The position numbers were made by a program, and so were the translations under genes. The notes beneath the pieces were generated by a model, which worked only from the letters and a program-made list of their open reading frames with translations, did no database searches and had not been told where the DNA came from. A stretch of DNA of 64,000 nucleotides from Stenogyne calaminthoides (taxonomy: Eukaryota; Streptophyta; Magnoliopsida; Lamiales; Lamiaceae). The stretch is taken from the NCBI GenBank assembly GCA_037126765.1, contig JBBCBC010000001.1, positions 18,928,622-18,992,621 of the forward strand. Direction: 5' to 3'. Positions 24,770 to 35,044 of this stretch are shown in pieces; the first letter of the stretch is position 1; the number at the start of each line of letters is the position of its first letter.

Positions 24770-27700
24770 CCATCAAGCATTTTAGGTGCTTTTTCTCCAA
24801 GATCCAGAAGCCCTAGCTCATTGCACAGTTCTCTGAATCTGATCTCAGCTAGTGGCTTGGTTAGAATATCAGCTTTCTATAAATCAGTGTGAATCTTTTC
24901 CATTATGATATTCTTCTTTTCAACATGATCTCTTATAAAATGGTGTCTGACTTCCACATGCTTGCATCTTATATGTAGAACAGGATTCTGAGTGATTGCA
25001 ATAACACTATTACTATCACGAGAATATAGGTACATTCTTAGCTACAATGTTATAATCCTCTCATTTCTTGACTAAGCCCGGAGCGGTTAGAACATCAACT
25101 CATGCTGACCATATATTACCTTCGATAGTAGATGTCGCAACCGATGTACGCTTTTTGAAAACCACGAGATCGGTTTACTTCCTAAAAAGCGACATGTTCT
25201 CGAGGTTGACTTCACTCAATCTTGCAACCTCCATAATCGAAATCGAGAATACCCACTAAGCTCTAGATTATCATCGATGGGTAAAATAAACCATGATTCT
25301 TGTCCCTTTCAGATACTTAAGAATCCGCTTAGGCTTTTCTGGTGGCTTTGCATTGGATTTGCACGAAATCGCACATACACCTCTTCTGCCAAAGGTGATA
25401 TCTGGTCTGTTTGGCGGTCGGTATAATAGAGATCCAATGAGAGCCCTATATTCTTTACGATTTGTTTTACGACCATCCTCGTGCGGATCCATCTTGAATC
25501 CGATCATCATAGGAATTTTGGCTTCCTTGAAATTTTGAACTCCAAACTTAGCCAATAAATTCTAGTGTACTTTGTTGGCTTGATGAATATCCCATACGCA
25601 CTTTGCTTCACCCGAGACCCGTAAAGTAATTCATCCGTCCCATCATGGACATCTCGAACTTCCCTTGCATCGGTTTCTTTCAATCTTTCACATAGACTCT
25701 TGTTGGAAGATCCGAAGATGATGTCGCCCACGTAGATCCGAACCATCGAATATCTTCTCCATCTTCTATTACGAATAAGGTTACGTCACTTTGTTCCTTT
25801 AGTGAACCCACCTGTCGATCAAGAATCGAGAGAGTGTATCATACCAAGCTCGAGGAGCTTGTTTGAACCATAAAGAGCTTTTCTTAAATGGTACACTTGG
25901 TTGCTCTTTTTCAAAGCACGGAGGTTGTTAAACATAAACTTCCTCTGCTAGTACCCCGTTTTAAAATGGACTCTTTCGTCCCATCCGATACCGCAAATGA
26001 ACCCTCTGTGGGAAGCATATGCGAAAATTGACCGAATGGCTTCTAAGCGAACGACCGTGCAAAGGTCTCATCATAATCAATTCCTTCGATTGTGAATACC
26101 CCTTAGCAACAAGTCTTGCCTTATTTACGTGATGACATTTTTCTCATCTCTCTTGTTCTTGAAAACCCACTTCGTGCCAATTCGTCTTGATGATTTGAGT
26201 GCATCTACCGGTTCCCAAACTTGATTTCTCTCGAATCGCTCCGGCTCCTCCTGCATGGCTAGAATCCGACTTGCGTCTTGTAGAAACTTCCTCTATTGTT
26301 GTTGGTTCCTTCATAGACAAATAACAACAATACATGGCACTTTCACCAATCGATGTCTAGTTTTAACTTTATCGGATGGGTCTCCGATGATCGATCGGTT
26401 GGATGACCGGTTATCCGTGTCCTTCTGCTCGATTTGCGTCGGTTTGGAGAACATCATCCATTTACGATAAAGGTTCATTACTAGCGGTTTGGGGAGTGGT
26501 GCGAATTATGATCCACTTGATAAGAACATGTCTCGGTGATGTTGGACTCATCATGTCGACGTCTGTTCGCGTGGGAACTTCAGTGTTCCCCGAACCGGAT
26601 GGTTCGATTGATCTTTATCTCGGTATTGCCCGAACTTCTTCATCGACAATTTTTTCGTACCTTAGGATCTGAATGATCCGGTGAATCAGCTAGATCTGGA
26701 ATTTATATTTATTCACGGTTTTCGATTCTTTTTTTCCTTGATTGTTAGTTGATCCATTTTCCGAGCATCAGTCTTGGTTGATCGGTACATCTTGTTCGAG
26801 GCGATTTCTCTTGTTAGGAAGATGCTTCATCAAAGACTACATGGGGTGTTTCTTCCACAAGTAGGGTTAAATGCATTGTAAACCACGAAAGCCTTGCTAG
26901 ATGAGAATATCCTAAGAATATACCCTCATCGACTTGGCCTCAAAAGTCTTCAACCGACTCTTCCCATTGTTGTGTATGAAACACTTACACCCAAAAACAT
27001 GGAAGTAAAAAAACACGAGGTTTTCTACCCTTCCACATTCATAGGGTGTTTTGTAGTGAGCCTTAGTCGAAGACATCTGTTACGTATGGCATGCAATGTT
27101 GATTGCTTGATTATTGCATGTTATTGCATGTTCATAACATCGTGCGGCGAGCGAACTTCTTTGAGAGTTCTGTTCCTCCGCTCGCTACTCAATTTCATTG
27201 TGGTGTCCTTGCGGTGATGTTTCATCTTTGTATACCAAACTTAGAGCAAAAATCAATAATAAAAGAGTTCGAAATTTTTGTACCTTTATCCGATCGATTT
27301 TTACTACACCGACACCCTTCTCATTTTGTAATCTTTTTAGCGGCTTTCGGGTATCTTCGTTGTCATCTCATTCTTCTTATGTAAGAATATAACCCGTAAA
27401 CTTGGAGTAGTCATCCACGATTACGAGTATATTTCGTCGTCGTTGAGGCCGATTGGTATAATCGGTCCAAATAGATCCATATGAAGCATTGCAGATCTCT
27501 GTTTGGATGCTGTCCGAATTCCCTTGAATGAAGCTTTGACTGTTTTCCGCCGACATGCAAACATATATCCTTTGAAAATCCTTTGAAAATACACTAGTGA
27601 CATCCTTGCTATCTTATTAAGAGTTTTAAAGTTCGGATGGCTCATTCTTTTGTGCGAGCCAATTTGCTACTTTTGGAACTCTTGACAATCGACATATACA

Positions 27701-28240
27701 TTTCTTGGGCAACTGCTGTTCCAATCACACCGTGTAGATCATCCCTTTCCTTGAACCATTAGCAAAATCTGTTGAGTGGCTCGATTCTTGATAGTGCATT
27801 GGTCGATCGAGAACTCAACACCTTTGAATCCGTTGTCGCGAAATTGTGAAACCGATAAAAGGTTGTGCTTGGACCTTCGACATCTGAGACTCCGCCACTT
27901 GTACATCATCATTTTCTAAGGTTCCGAATCCTTTGGTATAACCAAAGTTATCATCACCGAAAGAGTACACGCGGGCCTTTTCATTCTATGTAGCGGAAAG
28001 ATGTTTGCTTCGATCATGTACCTTGAGCATCCACTATCGATGTACCCGGATAGTTCTTTGGCACACACCTCCTTTGTTGGCGGACCCACGCGATCCTATG
28101 ACCAAATCGGGCTTTAAGTACCCCTTTTGGATTGGGTCCCGAGGGGTTAGGTTTAGTTTTGAAATCCATACAAACAGAGCACTTCTATTGAGATCAGTTA
28201 GATCAGAAGGCCTGATTTGTCTCCCATACCTATCAACATA
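24770..28240 (-). pseudogene. Pol of element B: protease, integrase, RT, RNase H (broken)
   Basis: In minus-strand order: a protease signature YIDSGCSRYM near 28,060-28,015; integrase with FKTLNKIARMSLV and HMDLFGP at 27,645-27,460; an integrase C-terminal fragment near 27,040-26,830; RT with SMKEPTTIEE at 26,320-26,280 and IYVGDIIFGS at about 25,738-25,705; and RNase H from 25,540 (SLLYRPPNRPDITF near 25,430) to 24,770. The RT box has glycine for the first aspartate of the usual YVDD, as in A. Frames shift repeatedly. Confidence 0.85.
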
Positions 28241-28289
28241 ATCACACGTCTCTTTATATGCTTTCTGATTAGTATGATTATTAGTGTGA

Positions 28290-30663
28290 ACCTTGGGTGA
28301 CTTAGAAGACTTGGGATTTATCTTTTTCTCGTTGTCTTCTTTTCATCCAAAGGTGTGGTTACGGTGCGTGACCCCTAGATTTCTGATTATAGGGGTAGGT
28401 ACGACTGCTACCATTAAAAGATTCATATCTTTTCGGCATAGGTGGTTTTTGCAGTTTACCTGAAGCATGCTTATTAGGCAGCTGACCTAGATTGGGTCTC
28501 ATATTAGACTTCCCTTTTACAGGTTGTCTTTTTCGATTCTGATCTGTTGATCGGTTGAGGTCTCTTCGTAAGAACCGGTTCTTCTGTTGATTCCTCCGTG
28601 ATGCTTTACCGATTGGGGTCCATTTACATTCCCGTTGCGGTTGAGCACCTTTCTTACCCCTTCAACCGGTCTTTTTCCCTTATTAGATACATGTTTGGCT
28701 TTTGGTGTATCTTTGTCAGAAACTCGTCTGATTACACCTTTTTGAGATGAATCAGCCGGGGCTTTTGAGGATGTGGAAGGGTTCTCATACCCAAGTCCCT
28801 TCTTGTTAATCGTTGTTCGAAAATAGGTGTTCATGTCTTGAATCGGTTTTAGATGATTTTGTGAAAACCTCTATTTTCTTCTGCAGATTATCCTCGGATG
28901 ATTTTAGACTTTCATGCTTTTGGAATAGCTCATCGAATTTTGCTTGCGAGGATTTTGAAGTCATCGACTTCTTTGTTTTGTTAATTGCCAAATGATCTTT
29001 GATCTGCTTCTCTCGATCGAACCTTTAACTTTCGAAATTTTAAATTCCTCGGTTGCCTTATTAGCGGTTTAATGATTTAAGTTCGGAGGCTATCTTGAGA
29101 TCATTCTCTTTAGCAAAGGTGATTATTCCTGGTCCTCGACTTGTCATTTTAAACTTCCACTATAGCATAAGTGTCTCTTTGCATTGGAGAGATCCTCAAG
29201 CAATTGCTCGGAGTAGAGCCGCGGTCAATCTCCCGGCCGGTGTCTTCTAATGATAGCGGTGTAAAGCGAACAAAGCGAGTTTGGAGGTTACCTCAGTTGG
29301 TCCTCCTTGGCCATCGGGCGAGATCTCATCATCATCTGAAGAGAATATCAAATCTTCATTTCCATAAAGTCAGCAAAGATTGTCGGGGCCAATCTTCTCT
29401 GAGGAGTATCCGGAATCCTCGAGGGCGGAATCTGAATCATCAATTCTGACGTGTCGGCAACCATAACTTTTACGTCCTGTCTGTTTGCTCTCTTACATTT
29501 CCTCTTTTCTTCCCTTTCTCTTGGCGTCGAATGCAGGCGATCTGCTTTTTGTAGTGACTGAAACTTCTCCACGGTTGAAGCCGCTCCTTGATCCACGGAA
29601 CCTTTTCTTCTTCGGTGAATCACTCGTCTGTATGATCTATCGGTGACTTTCCTTTCGATAGTAGTCGAGCTTCTTCTATCGATTGGTTATCTCTTCTCTC
29701 ATCATTTAGATTATCTCTTTTCCTTTCATCTCTGTGATCTCTCCGATCATCGATCTGGTTCTTCTGGGAGATCTGTTGTCCGATCTCCTATCTCTTCCTC
29801 GGTATGTTGATAATCTTTATAGAATCTTGATACTTACCCGGTTAGTATTTGATTTTTCTAGTTTCTGAGTAGCGAAGCGTCTGTTACTTTGACTTATGAT
29901 GTTTCCAATGGGTTCATTGGTCTTCAATCTGCTGCTGGTTGCCTTAAAAGCAACTGATTTGGAAGTTGAGGCTTCAACGGGCACCTCATCTTCATCTGCT
30001 TGTCCTCTCTCAATTAAATCGAACTTCGTGAGCTTTAAGGCTCAAGAACAAGCTACTTAGCTTCATTTTTGAAATGTCTTAGCAATCCTTGATTCTGCGA
30101 CCTTCATGTCCCATTTCTTGGTGAGAGACCTTAAAATTTTGTAGTTGATATCTTTATCGGACATCTCTACCAAGTTCTCGAAGCTTGTTTATTGACATTG
30201 TAATCCTTCCATCGAGTTCGTTGATGGTTTCATTGGGCAACATCTTGATTTTTTGAACTTCACTAGTTAAACTGCGAACGGGCAGTCTTTTTTATCCGGT
30301 CATTTCCTCGATATTTTCATTAGAGTATCCCACATTGCTTTCGCAGATTTTGATACTTAACCTTTTCCTTGGTGACCTTATCCATTGTTTTCATGATGAT
30401 ATGCCTTGTGATAGTATCTAGAGTATCTTGCTTTCCTTTCCTCTGCATCCATCAAGGCCGGGGGCTTTTTAAATACAAGACTTCCCGGGGCAAAATCGGA
30501 TCTCCTCCAACCTAGCGGGGTTGTCGTAATATATGATGATGGGTCCTCTTTCGATGACTTCCATCATTACGCCACTAATCAAACCTAGATGGTTGGACAT
30601 ATATTTGCCCCATATCGATTGAGAACTTGGCGAGATCATGATACATACCGAGGTGTTATCCAT
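28290..30663 (-). pseudogene. Gag and coiled-coil linker of element B (broken)
   Basis: Starts at 30,663 with MDNTSVCIM, then KYMSNHLGLISGVMMEVIER as in A. Further pieces follow at 30,400-29,300. The linker at 28,991-28,806 reads FDELFQKHESLKSSEDNLQK, a coiled coil, and 28,834-28,517 is a Ser/Lys/Asn-rich stretch. The zinc knuckle is not readable, probably because of frameshifts near 29,600-29,700. Confidence 0.7.
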
Positions 30664-30780
30664 CTTTGAGTGATTTTGGAAAAATGAATGAGTTTTATTT
30701 TTCAAGATTTTTGACCACAAAGATTCTTCCTCAAGAATCGATGATATACAAAGTCGAACTTAGAAACCTATACCACTTGT

Positions 30781-32297
30781 GTATGAGGTCGTAGAGGGGA
30801 GGGGTGAATAGACTTTAAAACTTTTGTCTTGGTCGGTGTGATGGCGATTAACTTTGATCAGTCTTGAAAGTTTGGGGTATAAACAACTTACTAATCGCTG
30901 AAGGCAGTTAGTTCGGTAACTATCGGTTTAAGATGTGTGTCTTGAAACTAAGTTTTACCCGTGTGAAAAACCAGTTTTTATAAATCGATTCCAAAGTTAG
31001 TCTTTTAACCATTGGTGAAGTCAAAGCTTGATCGAATCGAAGCTTGGTGCTAAATGATCTCAACTTAGAATATGTATGCGCTTTTAAGGTTGTGCGATTG
31101 TGTGGTAGACGTTAATCAAAAGCGGTAAATGTACACAAGATTTATAGTGGTTCGGACAAACCCGATCCTAAATCCACTCTTCCCTATCACAAGGGCACCA
31201 ACTTAACCAAGCTGGACTTAGTTTTATGTGTTAGTCAAACACAAGATTACCGAAGCAGATATTTAAGGAGTTCTCACTCAACCGATCCCGAAAATCGAAA
31301 CTAGAAACCCTGATTTGAAATCTTGCTAAACAACTTAACCTAACTTTGGGTTTTGGATAAGATTGTTTTGGTTCCAACTATGAAATCTTTTCTAGTGTTT
31401 AAGGTAGCCTTTAGATGAAAAGATTTCTATGCTAAGAACTTATGGGATGAACACTTAATAAAATAATCTTCTTGATCGTGTTCTTAGATGCGGAAATCGA
31501 TAATTGCTTGAGCTTCTTGATTGTTCGGTGTTTAGTGTCTTCACTCTCAGTGTGATCCCATATTTATAGACCTTGAAATCAAAAGAGCCGTTGGAGAGCA
31601 ATTTGAATTTCGTTATATTTGGTAGGTTCTTGAGATTGATGTGGCGTCTTGAAGCGGCATGGCGAAAGTGTGAACTTGTATTTTATAGCCGTTAGAGAGA
31701 GCGACATCAAATCCGTAATTATCGGCTCCGATCATACGTGTCTTGTTCTTATTGGTTAACGAGACGACTTTTCGTTGTTGTTCTTCCAACTAAGGTTGAC
31801 ATTCTTCTTGTTCGGATCATCGACGTATGATTAGGTGAAACATCGGTTTTTCACTGGTGAGTGACTTTGATCGGTCGGAATCGATCGATCTACGATGGAG
31901 TCTTCGGTGCGGTTGACTTAGCTTCAACTAGCAGACTCGGCTGATGTAGGTCTTCTGGTCTGATCTTCTAGAAGTCATTTGATCTTCAAGTATTCTGAGT
32001 TTGAGCTTTATGACTTCAACTGAGATATTTGACTAGATCAGATCGATCTGATCTTCTGTTCTTCTCTAGCATTACGGCCCCGCTTTGATATCACCGTTTC
32101 TTTGGATCTTGAGATCGACTTATACATATTGAGGTTCCCCTCAATATGTGACCTATCTATTACATCGGTTGTTCTATACAGTAATTATCAACTGTTATTC
32201 TATAAACAGTAATATAAACATCAGTTAGCTAACAGGTCTGACTGGTCCTATTACATGTGTTTTTGGAACTTTTATCAAAACTATAAATTTCCCAACA
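30781..32297 (-). repeat. 5' LTR of element B
   Basis: On the plus strand it runs from tgtatgaggtcg to tttcccaaca. The lower edge is uncertain by about two bases. ataccact just below it (30,770-30,778) is the remains of the tRNA-Met PBS. The minus-strand TATA box (tctataaatatg) is at about 31,559-31,571. Confidence 0.88.
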
Positions 32298-32340
32298 ACA
32301 TTTGTGGAAACGTTAAAGGAGTTAGACATTCGAGGAAGAC

Positions 32341-33937
32341 TTACGCCCCAGAAAGATCAATGTCGAATCCCACGAACGTCACGATCCCGAGAACCCATGG
32401 CCAGCGGCGGAGGAGGAGAGTCGATGGTGGGGGCCGGGCAGTGAGGATGGGCTCCCGCTGGGAAGCGCTCCCACCCCCAGAGGAGCGGGGAGAATGGTCG
32501 CCAACAAGGCCACGCTTGCGGCAGTGAGCCCCTGAACGGACGTGGCGAGCAAGCCTCTTTTGGCCTTCCTTTCTATCCTTCTGCCATCCGCCGAGATCTC
32601 CCCGCTTCCACCGCACTACCACGGACGAGGATATGGCCATGACCCACCCTCGAGAAAAGTTAAGTTCGGATTTCGACGAAGACATTTAAAGGCAAATGGG
32701 CAAGTGTTTGACTGGGTATACGTACGAGTCGCAAAAAGGAGCAGATTAGTAAAGCGAGTTTGCAATTAATTTTATTTACGTAACAACATACTCACGTAGG
32801 CGCAAGTCTCACGAGGGCACGCCTATAGCCTCCCCACAACCTCTGAGAGGAATTATAAAGCTCGACGTACGGTCCTCCCGTGGATGGTCGGCTACGATTC
32901 GGGCGAAAGCAGCCTCGGTCCCATTCACCGGCTCACAAGAACTAATAAACACCGCAAGAGAGAAAAGGAAATTAGATCCCGACGGAGATGCTCGATGCCA
33001 ACGTGGAATGGACCTTCACGAGGAGCTACGCTCTTGGAAGTCGGCGGTATTGGGATCTCTCAAACCGAACTTTCGGAGGGGCACTCGCCAAGCTCCCCAC
33101 AAACCACCAAGGGGTGCTGCAGTTTTACCTTGTTGACTATCCCCCACACAATCCGCCGACCAGGTCGATTCTTCAAGGCATACTGACCTTCCTGGCCGTG
33201 CTGGGCGACCAGCGACCAAAAGAAGTTCACCTCCATCGGCGTGGGTAGCCGATAAAAAGCCTACGACCGAAAGCACCGTCCGAGTCGCCCGAAGGTAACT
33301 CCACCCGTTTGGAGTAAGTTCATGGGCAATGTGCCGCTCGATAATAAATGAGATCGCCGGGTGGAGTGGAATCGGAGACCCAAGATCCATAGCGTATAAA
33401 TGAATAGCAATCATACCCTCCGGAGGCTGGTCTGCCCTCTCAGAGTCAGCCGGACGGTAGAAAAATAGTCACCAGGGGTCTCAAACTGACGATGAGCCGC
33501 ATCCAGTTCGGCCTCCGACATAGTGCAGCGGTACTTCTTATCATTTATAAATAATCTAGATTTGGTCACAGCCCGGACTATGGGACGAAGTGGTCGACAG
33601 TAGTGGAGACCGGCCCTATAGGCTCGGTAGTCAAAAAAATCAGGGTGATCTTCGTCGCGGCGAGCAGAGGTCTCCGGCTCTTCAGGAGGGCCACCATGAG
33701 GGTCTCCCAATCCCCTCTCTGGCATGAGAACCCCCAAATCCTCAAGGGGACCAAATACCTCCGGATCAATCGGGGAATTTCCCCGGGCAGACGAGAAAGG
33801 CCCACGCCGCCGGAATGAATCCCACCGCTCGACGCTCCGGCTGACAAGACCTCCCTCACCGGGGAGTCCGACCCCGATGAAACAGTGAAGGAGGGCTCCC
33901 CCCCTTTGATGAGATGGCCACCGGGGGGCATAGACAT
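32341..33937 (-). pseudogene. Antisense ORF of element H, 5' exons (Transposase_28-like)
   Basis: From ATG 33,937 the sequence reads MSMPPGGHLIKGGEPSFTVS, a Ser/Gly/acidic leader, then after a frameshift near 33,770 FFDYRAYRAGLHYCRPLRPI. After another shift near 33,420 comes GMIAIHLYAMDLGSPIPLHP and LTPNGWSYLRA. The pattern PLHP followed by L-x-PN-x-W is typical of the plant family named putative gypsy-type transposon protein (Transposase_28, PF04195). A likely small intron has donor gtgagtatg at 32,795 and acceptor cag at 32,712. The next exon ends at GGGGC/GTAAGT near 32,341, the donor of the intron that received B. Function unknown. Confidence 0.65.
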
Positions 33938-34065
33938 TGTACTAAAAGTAGAAGGAAAAAGAGGGAAGGGTTGCGCTTACCAGTTGGCTTGTATAAAGCA
34001 CCAGAGAATAAAGCTTGTAGGAAAACACTCGAAGAAGCAAAGTCCCAAAATCAAGGAGGAAGAGA

Positions 34066-34077
34066 CCTATTTATAAG
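34066..34077 (-). promoter_or_regulatory. Candidate TATA box for the antisense gene of H
   Basis: cttataaatagg on the minus strand lies about 130 bases upstream of the ATG at 33,937, the expected distance for a plant promoter plus a short leader. Confidence 0.5.
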
Positions 34078-34310
34078 AAGGGACAAGGGCTCAAAAAAAA
34101 AAATAAAAAATTAAAAAAAAGAGAAGAGGGGCTAAATCCCGAGAATAGCGGGGACAAGACGGCCATGCGCCATCATGACCTGCAGGAGTTACGTCATCAG
34201 CTGCCTTCTCGAGGCGACAGTTGAACTTACTCGGGCCTACAAGACGGACGTCGCCCTAGGTGCAGCGAAGTACGAACCAGGTCGACCAGCGACCACCTCG
34301 CTAGCGACAT

Positions 34311-34320
34311 GGGGGGCAAT
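34311..34320 (+). other. Polypurine tract of element H
   Basis: ggggggcaat directly precedes TGTTGTGG, the start of the LTR. Confidence 0.75.
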
Positions 34321-34832
34321 TGTTGTGGCCTCGCCACGACGTGGCGATCACCCCAGGGCGACCAAGTCATAGCGAGCACCTCGTGGATGACCACCCCTGT
34401 CTGGTCGTCCCAGCCCAATGACTTTCCCGAATAGAATGGGCTGAATTACGGAATGAGATCGCGTCATATTTATGAAGATGGATATTCCGGGCATAAGAGG
34501 GAAAGTCCAGCTGCGGGCGAGATTTACGTCGGAAAAGGAGGGATCGGTTATCCAGTGAGCGGAAAACCCTAAGAGGCCGAGATCACTCGGCCCATGAAGA
34601 GAGATAACCTACTTCATAATCTATAAATACATGTTGTAATGCTCATTGTAAGAGGATCAAAATCTTAATTCTAAAATAGAGAGTATAATAGAATTCCTGG
34701 CTTGGTATTGCCCCTAGACGTAGCCACATTTGGCGAACCGGGTCACCAAATCGCATTCTCATTTTTGTGTGCTTTCACCATTATTGTCTTGTGAGTGATT
34801 GTTCATACGCTCGGATAATTCCAGCTATAACA
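34321..34832 (+). repeat. 3' LTR of element H
   Basis: 512 bp from TGTTGTGGCC to GCTATAACA, with matching TGTT/AACA ends. tctataaatac near 34,620 is a TATA box. cctggcttgg with agacgta and gaaccgggtcacc near 34,700-34,750 is the U5-type motif of many plant LTRs. gcgaa after the LTR would be one target-duplication copy; the other is outside the window. Confidence 0.78.
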
Positions 34833-35044
34833 GCGAACATAATAAACCTATCATCTATTCAGGTTTCAATTCCTATAACAGATAAAGATTTAAAAGGCAA
34901 CCATCAATCATACATCAGTAAGATAATGAGATATTATCTTTTCAGGACAAAAGCCATCATTAGAGTTTTCATTAATCAGAAAAGTTAAGTACATGATACA
35001 AGGTTGATCCTACTCTACTGAATATCAAAAGATAAAATACATCA

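Larger units (their letters stand above)
18557..32297 (-). mobile_element. Element B: full-length Copia retrotransposon, same family as A
   Basis: 13.7 kb with LTRs of about 1,560 and 1,517 bp, target duplication acatt on both sides, and the same organisation as A on the opposite strand. It lacks the ~0.95-kb spacer segment seen in A. It is inserted in an intron of the antisense gene of H. Coding frames are broken throughout. Clean patches with intact CAG/CTG sites (for example 23,940-24,660, 28,190-28,330, 32,190-32,290) alternate with patches where these sites are altered. Confidence 0.92.
32298..34832 (+). mobile_element. Element H, right fragment: gypsy-like element end with antisense gene
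   Basis: Resumes at the second acatt and runs through the antisense gene to a plus-strand purine tract and LTR. The PPT-LTR orientation shows the element is on the plus strand while the gene is on the minus strand. Extra antisense ORFs just before the 3' LTR are known in Tat-lineage Ty3/gypsy elements, which is why I assign H there; the pol of H is outside the window. The sequence between 34,078 and 34,310 holds no gene that I can see. Confidence 0.72.
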
